From CAYQEC01 sp964569015 (lineage in GTDB: Bacteria; Actinomycetota; Acidimicrobiia; Spongiisociales; UBA5794): a stretch of 45,328 nucleotides of DNA. Positions 31,583-40,168 of this stretch are shown piece after piece. The DNA is taken from positions 1-45,328 of the forward strand of contig CAZMSN010000010.1 of NCBI GenBank assembly GCA_964569015.1. The letters are read 5' to 3'. The first letter of the stretch is position 1; every line of letters starts with the position of its first letter. Made by a program: the position numbers and the translations under genes. Below the pieces are notes generated by a model. It made no database searches. It saw nothing but the letters and a program-made list of their open reading frames with translations, and was not told where the DNA came from.

Positions 31583-32605
31583 TCAGAGGAGCAGCTCGGC
31601 GAGCTGCACGGCGTTGAGGGCGGCCCCCTTGCGCAGGTTGTCGCCGACGGTCCACAGGCTGATACCGCCCTCCTCGCCGACGGTGGCACGGACCCGGCCG
31701 ATGAGGACCTCGTCCCGGCCGGCGCAATCGAGCGGCGTCGGGACCTTGTTGTCGTCCCACAGCTCCGCACCGGGAGCGGCCCCGAGGATCTCTCTGGCTT
31801 CGTCCACCGACACGGGACGGGAGAAGAAAGCGGTCGCCGCGATGCCGTGGCCGACCATCACCGCGACCCGTACACACGTCGGCTCGATCAGGATGTCCGG
31901 AGCGTCGAGGATCTTGCGCGTCTCGTGAACCAGCTTCCACTCCTCGTCGGTGTAGCCCTGCTCGGTGAACGATCCGGCATGGGGCAGGACGTTGTAGCCG
32001 ATGGGACGGGCGTAGAAGTCCCCACCCGGGTCGGACCAGCCACCGTGCACCAACAGGTCGCGGTCCTTGCCAAGCACGTCGAGCTCGTGCGCCAGCACAT
32101 CCATTCCCGTCTGTCCCGATCCCGAGACCGCCTGGTAGGAGCAGACCGTCAAGCGCCGCAGCCCGGCCGCCCGATGCAGCGGCCCCAGTGCCATCATCAC
32201 GACCATCGTCGTGCAATTGGGGTTGGAAACGATGCCGTGGTGGGCGTGGATCGCGTCGTCGTTGACCTCGGCGACCACGAGCGGAACGTCGGGGTCGGCG
32301 CGGAAGGCAGACGAGTTGTCGATCACGACCGCCCCGGCCGCGGCGAACCTGGGGGCGTACTCGCGCGAGCGGGCTCCGCCCGCTGAGAAGAGTGCGATGT
32401 CGATGCCGACCGGATCGGCGGTTGCCAGGTTCTCGATGACGACGTCGCCCCATGGGGTGGGAACGACACGCCCCGCCGAACGCTCCGACGCCATCAGACG
32501 AATCTCGGAGGCCGGAAAGTGTCGCGACGCCAGAATCGACTGCATTGCCGATCCCACGGCGCCGGTGGCGCCGACGACCGCCACCCGTGGATTGTTCATG
32601 CTCAT
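31583..32605 (-). CDS. asd: aspartate-semialdehyde dehydrogenase
   Basis: A 340-residue NADP-dependent enzyme that reduces aspartyl phosphate to aspartate semialdehyde, on the route to lysine, methionine and threonine. The nucleotide loop is VVGATGAVGSAM, the catalytic Cys131 is in SNPNCTT, and a His follows in a VRVAVMVGHGIA block. Its ATG overlaps the TGA of lysC (ATGA), so the two are translated together. Confidence 0.96.
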   Translation of the reverse strand: MSMNNPRVAVVGATGAVGSAMQSILASRHFPASEIRLMASERSAGRVVPTPWGDVVIENLATADPVGIDIALFSAGGARSREYAPRFAAAGAVVIDNSSAFRADPDVPLVVAEVNDDAIHAHHGIVSNPNCTTMVVMMALGPLHRAAGLRRLTVCSYQAVSGSGQTGMDVLAHELDVLGKDRDLLVHGGWSDPGGDFYARPIGYNVLPHAGSFTEQGYTDEEWKLVHETRKILDAPDILIEPTCVRVAVMVGHGIAATAFFSRPVSVDEAREILGAAPGAELWDDNKVPTPLDCAGRDEVLIGRVRATVGEEGGISLWTVGDNLRKGAALNAVQLAELLL

Positions 32606-33831
32606 GAGGGTCGCTCCCCGGGCTCCGCCAGCCCGAATCCGGCGTGAAGGTTGCGGACGGCCTCGCCCACGTCCTCACCTCGAACGACGCAGGATATCCG
32701 GATCGGCGAGGTAGAGATCATGTCGATGTTGATGCCGCTGTCGGAGAGGATGCGGAACATCTTGCTGGCGATGCCGAGCTCGTCCTTCATCCCGGCGCCC
32801 ACGAGGGATATCTTCGCGACGCTCTCGTCGACGTCGACGCCGGCGGCTCCCAGCTCCTCGACGATGTTCTCCGCGACGGCTCTGGCCTCGGTGAGGTGGC
32901 TGCGCGGCACCGTGAAGCTGATGTCCGTCACACCGCGGATCGAGACGTTCTGCACGATCATGTCGACGCTGACGCCGGAGTCGGCGAGCGGCTCGAAGAG
33001 CGCTGCCGCCACGCCCGGCTGGTCGGGTACCCCATGCACTGTCACCTTGGCCTCGGATGCATCGTGGGCCACACCGCGGATGATCGCCTCTTCCATCGTC
33101 GCCTCCTTCACCCACGTCCCCGCACCGTCGTGGAAGGACGAACGCACATGAATTGGAATCTGATACCTGCGGCCGAACTCGACCGAGCGGGACATCAACA
33201 CCTTGGCCCCACTGCCGGCGAGTTCGAGCATCTCTTCGAAAGAGACCTCGTCGAGCTTCCTGGCGTCCGGCACGAGGTGGGGATCTGCCGTGAACACGCC
33301 GTCGACGTCGGTGTAGATCTCGCAGAAATCGGCGTGTAGAGCTGCTCCCAGCGCCACTGCGGTGGCGTCCGACCCGCCCCGTCCCAGGGTGGTGACGTCG
33401 CGAGAATCCGGATTGACCCCCTGGAAGCCGGCGACGATCACCACCTTGCCTTCATCGAGTCCGGCGCGCACCCGATCGCCACGAATCCCGATGATCTCTG
33501 CCTGGCCGTGCGCCGGCGTGGTGAGGATGCCTGCCTGCGATCCCGTGAGGCTCATGGCCGGGATGCCGTGATCCTCGATAGCCATGGCGCACAACGCCAT
33601 CGAGATGCGCTCCCCGGCGGTGAGCAGCATGTCCATCTCACGCGGGTGGGAATGCTCGCTCACTGCATGGGCGAGGTCGATGAGCTCGTCCGTGTAGCTG
33701 CCCATCGCCGATACCACCACCACGACCTCATAGCCCTGCTGGTGGGTCGCCACGACGCGGCGAGCTACGTCGCGGATCCGGTCGGCATCCGCAACCGAGG
33801 TCCCGCCGTATTTCTGCACGACAAGAGCCAT
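32602..33831 (-). CDS. lysC: aspartate kinase
   Basis: A 409-residue kinase that phosphorylates aspartate, the committed step of the aspartate family of amino acids. It opens with VQKYGGTSVADADRI and has the FQGVNPDSRDVTTLGRGGSDATAVAL core, then two ACT domains (about 265-409) that usually bind lysine and/or threonine for feedback. It is the first gene of the lysC-asd operon. Start ATG 33831 has TACACT 8 nt before it and no leader, so a leader riboswitch of the lysine type is excluded at this promoter. Confidence 0.96.
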   Translation of the reverse strand: MALVVQKYGGTSVADADRIRDVARRVVATHQQGYEVVVVVSAMGSYTDELIDLAHAVSEHSHPREMDMLLTAGERISMALCAMAIEDHGIPAMSLTGSQAGILTTPAHGQAEIIGIRGDRVRAGLDEGKVVIVAGFQGVNPDSRDVTTLGRGGSDATAVALGAALHADFCEIYTDVDGVFTADPHLVPDARKLDEVSFEEMLELAGSGAKVLMSRSVEFGRRYQIPIHVRSSFHDGAGTWVKEATMEEAIIRGVAHDASEAKVTVHGVPDQPGVAAALFEPLADSGVSVDMIVQNVSIRGVTDISFTVPRSHLTEARAVAENIVEELGAAGVDVDESVAKISLVGAGMKDELGIASKMFRILSDSGINIDMISTSPIRISCVVRGEDVGEAVRNLHAGFGLAEPGERPS

Positions 33832-33839
33832 GGACGGCG

Positions 33840-33845
33840 AGTGTA
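33840..33845 (-). promoter_or_regulatory. -10 element TACACT of lysC
   Basis: TACACT on the minus strand ends 8 nt before the ATG at 33831, with no ribosome site. Confidence 0.5.
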
Positions 33846-33972
33846 CAGGTTGTCGCGAGGCACTCACTCCTCACCGCCAGACTCTCGTGCAATCGCCCGG
33901 ACGGCGCTCGCCACAGCCGCCCTTGCACGCCCGTCCTCCGGCATGAATCGATGGGGAGACGCGGGGCGTTGG

Positions 33973-33978
33973 TAGCAT
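33973..33978 (+). promoter_or_regulatory. -10 element TAGCAT of the cyclophilin gene
   Basis: TAGCAT ends 8 nt before the ATG at 33987, suggesting a leaderless transcript. Confidence 0.45.
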
Positions 33979-33986
33979 CCGCCGCC

Positions 33987-34742
33987 ATGCTCGCCACGCT
34001 CCGCCTCCGCTCCGCGGCCGTCGCCCTCGTCGTGATTTCCCTCGTCGGCACTGCATGTGGTGCCTCGCCGGGAGACCCGGACACCACACCCACCGAGCAC
34101 ACGACGGAAGTGACGACAGCCGCGGAATTCACCACGACGGTGCCCCCGGTTCCCACCGACTACGCCGATTTCCGCGAGCAAGCCACGGCCTGCGGTGGGA
34201 GCATCCCCGATCCCGTCGCCGACCTCACCTTCGCCGAACCCGAGGACATGGGCCTCGACCCGACCGCCACCGTCACGGCCACCATCGTGACTTCATGCGG
34301 GGAGATCGTCGTCGAGCTGGACCCTGCGCTCGCACCTGAGACCGTCAACTCGTTCGTGTTCCTGGCGAGTCAGGGATACTTCGACGGCAGCGTCTCTCAT
34401 CGAGTGGCGCCGGGTTTCGTGCTCCAGGCGGGCGACCCGACCGCAACTGGGCGCGGCGGGCCCGGATACGTGGTGCCCGACGAGCTGCCCGATGCCGGCT
34501 TCGTCTACGAGCGCGGGATCCTCGCCATGGCCAATGCCGGCGCCGGGACGACCGGCTCGCAGTTCTTCATCATGCTCGGTGACGCCGCCCTCCCGCCCGA
34601 CTACAGCGTCTTCGGGAGAGTGACCGACGGTATCGACACGCTGGACCGCATCGCCGAAATTCCCCTCGGATCCAATGCACGTGGCGAGATCAGCGTTCCC
34701 CTGGAAACGCTCTACCTCGAGCAGGTCGTCATCGAGCGCTGA
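33987..34742 (+). CDS. exported cyclophilin-type peptidyl-prolyl isomerase
   Basis: A 251-residue protein. An N-terminal hydrophobic signal ends in LVGTAC, a near-lipobox, suggesting a lipoprotein although the -3 position is Gly rather than Leu. A Thr-rich linker follows, then a cyclophilin domain (about 88-250) with SHRVAPGFVLQAGDP (catalytic Arg), GILAMANAGAGTTGSQFFIM and the VFGRVTDGIDTLD block. It should fold proteins outside the membrane. The ATG at 33987 starts directly before the signal. Confidence 0.88.
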   Translation: MLATLRLRSAAVALVVISLVGTACGASPGDPDTTPTEHTTEVTTAAEFTTTVPPVPTDYADFREQATACGGSIPDPVADLTFAEPEDMGLDPTATVTATIVTSCGEIVVELDPALAPETVNSFVFLASQGYFDGSVSHRVAPGFVLQAGDPTATGRGGPGYVVPDELPDAGFVYERGILAMANAGAGTTGSQFFIMLGDAALPPDYSVFGRVTDGIDTLDRIAEIPLGSNARGEISVPLETLYLEQVVIER

Positions 34743-34781
34743 GGCCGCCGGCTTCGGGCAGCGGCGCCGGCCCACCGATTC

Positions 34782-34787
34782 TATAGT
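34782..34787 (+). promoter_or_regulatory. -10 element TATAGT of the small membrane protein gene
   Basis: TATAGT ends 9 nt before the ATG at 34797, with no ribosome site. Confidence 0.5.
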
Positions 34788-34796
34788 TCAGCCACC

Positions 34797-35024
34797 ATGG
34801 CCACCGACAAACGCGAACGGCAGCGGGCAAACCGTGAGGCCAGGCAGGAAGAGGAGAAGAAAGCGCGCCGCAAGCGCCGGTTCATCGACCGCTCGAGGCG
34901 CATTGCCATCTGGACGGTCGTCATCCTCGGACTGATCCTCATCTCGTCCTGGTTGTGGGGCGGCGGATCGACCGACGCCACGACAACCACGATCGAGTCG
35001 ATCACTTTCTTGACACCGGCCTGA
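34797..35024 (+). CDS. small basic membrane protein
   Basis: A 75-residue protein: a highly charged Arg/Lys/Glu-rich N-terminus (about 1-35), one membrane helix (about 37-54, IAIWTVVILGLILISSWLW) and a short Thr-rich exterior tail. Similar small proteins occur beside peptidyl-prolyl isomerase genes in actinobacteria; function is unknown. It ends 5 bp before the PHP gene and is likely cotranscribed with it. Confidence 0.7.
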   Translation: MATDKRERQRANREARQEEEKKARRKRRFIDRSRRIAIWTVVILGLILISSWLWGGGSTDATTTTIESITFLTPA

Positions 35025-35029
35025 GGTCG

Positions 35030-35902
35030 ATGGCAGTCGACCTCCATCTGCACAGCGTCTTCTCCGACGGCAGCGAGACTCCGAGTGTGATCGTGGACAT
35101 GGCCGCCCGGGTCGGCCTCACCGGCATTGCGCTCACCGACCACGACAATCTCGACGGCGTTCCTGAGGCGGCTGCGGCTGCCGCGGCGGCCGGCATCGCC
35201 TTCGTCCCCGGCACGGAGATCTCGGTCAATTGGGCCAGCGGCCCGATGCACCTGCTCGTCTACTTCCTGGAGCCGGGTGAGGGCCCGCTCCAGGATCGAC
35301 TCGAGGAGATCCGGGCGGGACGGGCAAATCGCAACACACAGATCGTCGACCGCCTCCGGTCTCTCGGAATCGAGATCGACTTCGACGAGGTTCTGGCCGA
35401 AGCAGGCGGCACCGGCGTCGGGCGACCGCACTTCGCCGCGGTCCTCGTTCGTATGGGATGCGTGGCCGACGTCAGAGACGCCTTCGACCGGTATCTCGCA
35501 AAAGGGAGGCCGGGCTTCGTCGACCAGAAGCATCTCGACGCCGAGGAAGCGATCGCCCTCGCCAGGGCTTCGGGCGCCGTCCCCGTGATCGCTCACCCCC
35601 ACACGTTGGGCCTCGTCGCTGCGGATTATGCAGCCGCCTTCGAGTACCTGGCGGCCGTCGGGCTCGGGGGAATCGAGGCGTACTATGCGGCGTACCCTCT
35701 CGAGATGCGGCGGCATCTCGCCGGTCTCTGCGAGAATCTCGCGCTGGTGGCGACCGGAGGATCCGACTTCCACGGCTCCTACAAGCCGGGGCTCGCAGTA
35801 GGGCGCGGATACGGAGACCTGGTGGTTCCCGACATGGCACTAGAAGAGCTGAGAAGCGCCCGAGGCGGGGGCTCTCAAGGTGCGGAAGGCCCGGCCCGAT
35901 AA
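35030..35902 (+). CDS. PHP-domain phosphoesterase
   Basis: A 290-residue metal-dependent phosphoesterase. The PHP ligands are seen in VDLHLHSVFSDGS, ALTDHDNLDG, PGTEIS, VIAHPHT and GGSDFHGSYKPG. This arrangement with the inserted domain (about 80-155) matches the 3',5'-nucleoside bisphosphate phosphatase / RNase AM (YciV) group, which removes phosphate from pAp or trims short RNA 5' ends. Start ATG 35030 lies 5 bp after the small membrane protein gene. The alternative is a PolX- or histidinol-phosphatase-like role, less likely. Confidence 0.88.
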   Translation: MAVDLHLHSVFSDGSETPSVIVDMAARVGLTGIALTDHDNLDGVPEAAAAAAAAGIAFVPGTEISVNWASGPMHLLVYFLEPGEGPLQDRLEEIRAGRANRNTQIVDRLRSLGIEIDFDEVLAEAGGTGVGRPHFAAVLVRMGCVADVRDAFDRYLAKGRPGFVDQKHLDAEEAIALARASGAVPVIAHPHTLGLVAADYAAAFEYLAAVGLGGIEAYYAAYPLEMRRHLAGLCENLALVATGGSDFHGSYKPGLAVGRGYGDLVVPDMALEELRSARGGGSQGAEGPAR

Positions 35903-35925
35903 CCAGGCTGAGCAGGAAGGCCGCC

Positions 35926-37224
35926 GTGGACGATCAGCTAGATCAGAATCCCGGGCAGCTGCAGGCACCGGTCGGCTACGTCGACGTGAGGACCCGATAC
36001 AACACGACCCGCGCCGTCGGGGGTCTGGCGATCGTCGTCGTCGCCGTGTCCCAGTTCCCGATCCACACTCGCGGAGCAGTCTTGGCGGCTGCTGCCGCTC
36101 TCTTCGTCGCCGACGCGCTCTACCGGCGGCACCACGGCACCAGCGCCCTCCCCCTACTCCTCGTCGACGTCACCGTGTTCTGCACCGTGCTCCTGGTCCG
36201 GGGTCATTCCCAATCGGTGGAAGTCGCCGGGTTTCTCTACATCCTCACCGCCGGGATGCTGCTGCTGACCCTGCGACGAATCGCCGTTCTGCTCTCCTAC
36301 GCCGCGGTGTGGGCCGGCCTCGTCGCCGCCCTGGCGCCGATCTCCGACGCCGCCGAAGCCTCAACCCAGACCACCATCTTCGAAACGATCACCGTCCTGG
36401 CACTCGCCACGATCGTCGTCCAGCTCCTCTACGGCGCGGTGCAGGCGCTGCATACCGCCACCGCCCGGCACCGAACGGCCCTCAACAGCGAACGACGCGC
36501 CGTACGACTCAAGAACGAGTTCGTGTCGATGGTCAGCCACGAGCTTCGGACACCACTCACCAGCATCGCCGGCTTCACCGACACCCTGCGGGAGAGCTGG
36601 AAGGACCTCTCGACGCGTGAGGTCCAGGAGTTCCTGCTCATCATGCGGCAGGAAGCGGCTCATCTCGCCAACCTCGTCGAGGACATCCTCGTCATCCCTC
36701 GCCTCGAGGCGAACCAACTTCGCCTCGAGTTCGTCGAGTTCGATCTCGCCGGCGAGCTGCGTGACACGGCGCGCCTGGTGTTCTCGGGAGCTGATCAGGA
36801 ATACAACGCCGCCATCCCCGGCGGCGTCGTCGTCAGCGCCGACCCGATCCGGGTACGCCAGATCATACGCAACCTCCTGGAGAACGCCCGCAAGTACGGC
36901 GGGGAACAGGTGCTGGTCGAGGGGGAAACGCGGGGGGAGCGCTACATGGTGGTCATCAGCGACAACGGCCCCGGAGTGAAAGAGGAAGATCGAGAGCGCA
37001 TCTTCGAGCACTTCGAGCAGGCGACCAAGGGAGACGCTCGCACCAATCAGGGCGTCGGACTCGGCCTTCCGATCGCCCGCAAGCTGGCCCGTGCCATGGG
37101 TGGCAACCTGTGGTTCGAGCCGCGCTTTCCCACCGGCTCCCGCTTCTGCTTCACCGTGGGCCTGGTCCGCATCACCCACGATGCCAAGGTGGCTGCTCCT
37201 CCCGAAACGGGCGACATCTCCTGA
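35926..37224 (+). CDS. membrane sensor histidine kinase
   Basis: A 432-residue kinase. About six hydrophobic helices span residues 25-180, with almost no exterior loops, so it probably senses through the membrane. The phosphoacceptor is His205 in MVSHELRTPLTSIAGF; the ATPase has the N-box NLLENARKYGG, DNGPGVKEED and GVGLGLPIARKLARAMGG. No response regulator lies next to it, so it is an orphan here. The GTG start has AGGAAGG five bases upstream and follows the PHP gene by 23 bp. Confidence 0.92.
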   Translation: MDDQLDQNPGQLQAPVGYVDVRTRYNTTRAVGGLAIVVVAVSQFPIHTRGAVLAAAAALFVADALYRRHHGTSALPLLLVDVTVFCTVLLVRGHSQSVEVAGFLYILTAGMLLLTLRRIAVLLSYAAVWAGLVAALAPISDAAEASTQTTIFETITVLALATIVVQLLYGAVQALHTATARHRTALNSERRAVRLKNEFVSMVSHELRTPLTSIAGFTDTLRESWKDLSTREVQEFLLIMRQEAAHLANLVEDILVIPRLEANQLRLEFVEFDLAGELRDTARLVFSGADQEYNAAIPGGVVVSADPIRVRQIIRNLLENARKYGGEQVLVEGETRGERYMVVISDNGPGVKEEDRERIFEHFEQATKGDARTNQGVGLGLPIARKLARAMGGNLWFEPRFPTGSRFCFTVGLVRITHDAKVAAPPETGDIS

Positions 37225-37281
37225 CAACGACGTCCCGGCCGTGGGCGCGCTCTCGACGCGGTGGCCTCGTCGCAGGTCTGG

Positions 37282-37521
37282 CTATTCGGCGGAGCCCCGA
37301 TTCTCTTCGGTCTCGGTCCGTGGCGCTTCGTAGGTGTGCGACGGCAGTGGGGTGGGTACCTCTCGTGGCCTCCAGGCGACCACCCACGGGCTCGGTTTTG
37401 GCGGACGGCACGGATCGGCGCGGGCCTCGGTCTCTTCGCTGAGCAGGCAGGCGATGACAGCGCCGATCGCCGCCGCCTCCGGCTCCCCGGCGCCGCCCAC
37501 GATCTCGAACTCCGCGTTCAT
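37282..37521 (-). CDS. acyl-CoA carboxylase epsilon-like subunit
   Basis: A 79-residue protein. FEIVGGAGEPEAAAIGAVIACLL near the start and SPWVVAWRPREV in the middle follow the pattern of the small actinobacterial acyl-CoA carboxylase epsilon subunit, which helps assemble the alpha-beta complex. The ATG shares its A with the TGA of the methylmalonyl-CoA epimerase gene (TGATG), a coupled pair. No carboxylase alpha or beta gene lies within the window, so the assignment rests on sequence pattern and context. Confidence 0.6.
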   Translation of the reverse strand: MNAEFEIVGGAGEPEAAAIGAVIACLLSEETEARADPCRPPKPSPWVVAWRPREVPTPLPSHTYEAPRTETEENRGSAE

Positions 37522-37925
37522 CACGCCGACTCTACGAGCTCGACGAGGGTGCCACCGAATGCATCGGGATGCACGAAAGCGATGCGGGCTCCCCGGCCGC
37601 CGTCGCGGGGATCCTCGTCCACCAATCGGGCACCCTCGGCGCGGAGATGCTCCAACGCGGCGTCGATGTCCGCCACCGCAAGCGCGATGTGGTGAAGACC
37701 CTCGCCGCGCCGACTGAGGAACCTGCCGGCCGGGGTGTCCGGCGCCAACGGCTGGAGGAGCCGGATGAACGAGCCTCCGATCGCGATCATCGCCTCTTCG
37801 ACTCCCTGGCTCTCGACGACTTCTCGCGACACGGATTCTGCTCCGTAGAGTCGCCGGTACGAGGCAAGCGAGGCGTCGAGGTCGGCCACCATGATCGCCA
37901 CGTGATCGAGGTTGTAGGGGAACAT
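37521..37925 (-). CDS. mce: methylmalonyl-CoA epimerase
   Basis: A 134-residue glyoxalase-fold protein that interconverts the two forms of methylmalonyl-CoA in propionate metabolism. Metal ligands are in NLDHVAIMVADL, LHHIALAVADI and the C-terminal GGTLVELVE. Start ATG 37925 is preceded by TACCGT with a 7-nt gap. It is followed by the epsilon-like subunit, which suggests a propionyl-CoA pathway whose other genes are elsewhere. Confidence 0.9.
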   Translation of the reverse strand: MFPYNLDHVAIMVADLDASLASYRRLYGAESVSREVVESQGVEEAMIAIGGSFIRLLQPLAPDTPAGRFLSRRGEGLHHIALAVADIDAALEHLRAEGARLVDEDPRDGGRGARIAFVHPDAFGGTLVELVESA

Positions 37926-37932
37926 GCCGGCA

Positions 37933-37938
37933 ACGGTA
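37933..37938 (-). promoter_or_regulatory. -10 element TACCGT of mce
   Basis: TACCGT on the minus strand ends 7 nt before the ATG at 37925. Confidence 0.45.
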
Positions 37939-37972
37939 GTGGGCCCTCTGCCGAACCCTGGCGAAAGGCGCC

Positions 37973-39082
37973 TCACGCCCCGCGGCGAGCCGCCACCTCC
38001 TCGAGCAGCGTGTCGTAGCGAGGGGCCACCACCGACCAGTCGACGGCGGCCATCACCGGGCGGAGATCATCGGCGATCGCCTGCGCCTCCGGGCGATGCT
38101 GGAGGGCCCACGTGACCATGTCGACCAGCTCGTCCTCGTCGTGGTAGAGGCAGTGGTCGTGGACCCCGATCGGAAGCCGTTCCGGGTACACCAATCGGCT
38201 CGGCAGTATCGGGAACGCCCCGGCGTAGATCGCCTCGGTCACCGCGATGCCGAAGAACTCCTGGTTAGCGGTCGACACCACGATGTCGCTCGACATCAGG
38301 AAACGGTCATAGACGTCGTCCGCCGCATAGCCGTAATGCACCAGCCGATTCCCCAACCGCCGCTGGAGTCGCTCGAAGGAAGGCGGGTTGGAGACGAACT
38401 GCTCGCCGGCGATGACCAGCTCGAAGTCGACGCCGCGCTCCTGGAGACGGCCCATGGCGCGGGCGAAGCTGGTGGGGCCCTTGTCGTACTCCCAGCGCTG
38501 ATTCCACACGATCCGCGGCACAGGGCCCCGCTCCCGATCCAGCTCGTCGAAGCGGCGCAGGTCGACACCGACCGGCACCACCTGGCAGCGCCGGCGAACC
38601 GCGGGGATGAACTCCTCGTGCTCATGGTCGGGGAACTGGCGAAGGAAACGAGACAGCTCTCCGAACCAGTCGTCGCGGTGGAACTCTGAGTTGAAGAGGA
38701 TCGTGTCTGCGGCGAGCATCGACATCCAATTGACCATGGCGTAGGTCTGGTCCGGCTTGTCCTGCGACGACACCGGGTAACTGAGCTGGTTCTCGTGCAT
38801 GAACAGCGCCACCGCGGCGTCGCCGAGATCCCGATATGTCAGCCCGAGCAGGGCCGGGAGGTTCAGCATGCTGGTGCCGAGCACGAGATCCACCGGACCG
38901 TTCTTGGCGACCTCGGCGCGGAACTCGTTCGCCAGCGTCACGGCGCCGCCCTGCATGCGCCATTTCCAAAAGCGCGCCTCGTGAGTGACGAGCACAACCT
39001 CGTGCTCGGAGAACCGCCGGTAGCCCTCGGCCCAGGCGCGATGCGACCCGGAGAAGTAGGGCTCGACGATCGCGATCCTCAT
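37973..39082 (-). CDS. tRNA-queuosine mannosyltransferase-like glycosyltransferase (DUF3524)
   Basis: A 369-residue GT-B enzyme. The N-terminal DUF3524 domain (about 1-165) has EPYFSGSHRAWAEGYRRFSEHEV, ARFWKWRMQGGAVTLA and MHENQLSYP; the C-terminal Rossmann half has IVWNQRWEYDKGP, the conserved SSDIVVSTANQEFFGIAVTEA and GAFPILPSRLVYPE. This is the arrangement of GTDC1/QTMAN, which in animals mannosylates queuosine in tRNA-Asp. The bacterial substrate is not settled. ATG 39082 follows GAGGAGG. Confidence 0.8.
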   Translation of the reverse strand: MRIAIVEPYFSGSHRAWAEGYRRFSEHEVVLVTHEARFWKWRMQGGAVTLANEFRAEVAKNGPVDLVLGTSMLNLPALLGLTYRDLGDAAVALFMHENQLSYPVSSQDKPDQTYAMVNWMSMLAADTILFNSEFHRDDWFGELSRFLRQFPDHEHEEFIPAVRRRCQVVPVGVDLRRFDELDRERGPVPRIVWNQRWEYDKGPTSFARAMGRLQERGVDFELVIAGEQFVSNPPSFERLQRRLGNRLVHYGYAADDVYDRFLMSSDIVVSTANQEFFGIAVTEAIYAGAFPILPSRLVYPERLPIGVHDHCLYHDEDELVDMVTWALQHRPEAQAIADDLRPVMAAVDWSVVAPRYDTLLEEVAARRGA

Positions 39083-39113
39083 GGCGCCGCCTCCTCTGCG
39101 TCCGGCATCCCGT

Positions 39114-39707
39114 TCACATCTCCTTGCGGCCGGCCAGGGCCCGGCCCAGTGTGATCTCGTCTGCGTAGTCGAGGTCGCCCCCAACCGGCAAGCCGCTGGC
39201 GAGGCGGCTCACCGTGACGCCGAGTGGCTTGAGGAGGCGAGCGACGTACAGGGCGGTGGTGTCACCCTCGACGGTCGGGTTGGTGGCAACGATCACCTCG
39301 GTGACGCCCTCCGGTTCGATCCTCGCCACCATCTCCTTCATGCGGAGCTGTTCCGGCCCAACACCCTCGATCGGAGAGATGGCTCCCCCGAGCACGTGGT
39401 AGCGGCCGGAGAACTCGCGGGTTCGCTCGAGCACCGCGATGTCCTGAGCCCGCTCGACGACACACAGCATCGTGGAATCGCGGCGCGTGTCGCGGCAGAT
39501 CGAGCACTCCTCCTCGGCGGTCACGTTGAAGCAGCGGGAGCAGAGACGCACCTCCCGGCGCAACCGGACAATGGCGTCGCCGAGGCGGACGGCATCGGCT
39601 TCGTCGACATGGAGAAGGTGAAAAGCGAGACGCTGCGCACTCTTGCGCCCGATCCCGGGCAGCCGGGCGAGTTCGTCGATGAGCCGTTGCACCGGCGGCT
39701 CGAACAT
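39114..39707 (-). CDS. recR: recombination mediator RecR
   Basis: A 197-residue RecR. It has the N-terminal helix-hairpin-helix LPGIGRKSAQRLAFHLL, a zinc finger (CSRCFNVTAEEECSIC) and a Toprim domain starting VVERAQDIAVLERT. It works with RecO/RecF in loading RecA. Its ATG overlaps the ybaB stop (TGATG), the usual dnaX-ybaB-recR order. Confidence 0.97.
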   Translation of the reverse strand: MFEPPVQRLIDELARLPGIGRKSAQRLAFHLLHVDEADAVRLGDAIVRLRREVRLCSRCFNVTAEEECSICRDTRRDSTMLCVVERAQDIAVLERTREFSGRYHVLGGAISPIEGVGPEQLRMKEMVARIEPEGVTEVIVATNPTVEGDTTALYVARLLKPLGVTVSRLASGLPVGGDLDYADEITLGRALAGRKEM

Positions 39708-40033
39708 CAGCCGAGAAGACCCCCGAGATCGAGGTCGCCGGCGAGACCGCCCATGGCCTGACCGGCGTCCTCGGAAGCGGCCCGCATCGCCTGGTTGACG
39801 GCGACAACGACGAGGTCCCCGGCCATCTCGGGGTCCTCGGGATCGAGCACCGACGGATCGAACTCCACCGTGACCAGTTCACCAGACCCCTTCACGGTGG
39901 CGACGACGGCGCCACCGCCTGCGGTCCCGCGATACGTCTTCTCGGCGAGTTGTTGCTGAGTGTGCGCCAGCTGCTCCTGTATCTGCTGCGCCTGCTCCAT
40001 GAGCTGGCGCATGTCCTTTGGCATGCGTCCCAT
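39707..40033 (-). CDS. ybaB: YbaB/EbfC nucleoid-associated protein
   Basis: A 108-residue YbaB protein: a helical start (MRQLMEQAQQIQEQLAHTQQQLAEKTYRG type) followed by the GSGELVTVEFDPSVLDPEDPEMAGDLVVVAVNQAM strand-helix block. YbaB binds DNA as a dimer. Start ATG 40033 has TACGCT 7 nt before it, so it can be transcribed independently of dnaX; ATG 40024 is an alternative. Confidence 0.94.
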   Translation of the reverse strand: MGRMPKDMRQLMEQAQQIQEQLAHTQQQLAEKTYRGTAGGGAVVATVKGSGELVTVEFDPSVLDPEDPEMAGDLVVVAVNQAMRAASEDAGQAMGGLAGDLDLGGLLG

Positions 40034-40040
40034 GCGGGTC

Positions 40041-40046
40041 AGCGTA
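40041..40046 (-). promoter_or_regulatory. -10 element TACGCT of ybaB-recR
   Basis: TACGCT on the minus strand ends 7 nt before the ybaB ATG, giving ybaB-recR a promoter separate from dnaX. Confidence 0.45.
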
Positions 40047-40057
40047 GCGGTTCGGGG

Positions 40058-40099
40058 CCCCGATTCCGGGGGCATCGGGGACGCCGCCGTGCAACGGCG
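40058..40099. other. two hairpins between dnaX and ybaB
   Basis: CCCCGAT/ATCGGGG (40058-40064 and 40074-40080) and CGCCGT/ACGGCG (40085-40090 and 40094-40099, loop of 3) lie side by side in the 135-bp gap. They could end the dnaX transcript or shield ybaB. No SRP-RNA motif is present. Confidence 0.35.
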
Positions 40100-40168
40100 A
40101 TCGCCAATCGCTCCCGTCACGACTGCCGGCAGGATGTCGGAGGCCCAAAGCCGAATCCCCGGCCCCTC

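Noticed and set aside
30861..32678. A 605-codon minus-strand frame joining the SRPBCC protein to upstream sequence
   Set aside because: The upper part is an out-of-frame shadow of asd. The SRPBCC domain starts at the ATG at 31322.
33832..33900. Lysine riboswitch before lysC
   Set aside because: The probable -10 lies 8 nt before the ATG, leaving no leader for a riboswitch.
40034..40168. SRP RNA (4.5S, ffs) between dnaX and ybaB
   Set aside because: The gene often lies near dnaX, but the conserved GGAAG/AGCAG-type tetraloop region is absent from either strand here.
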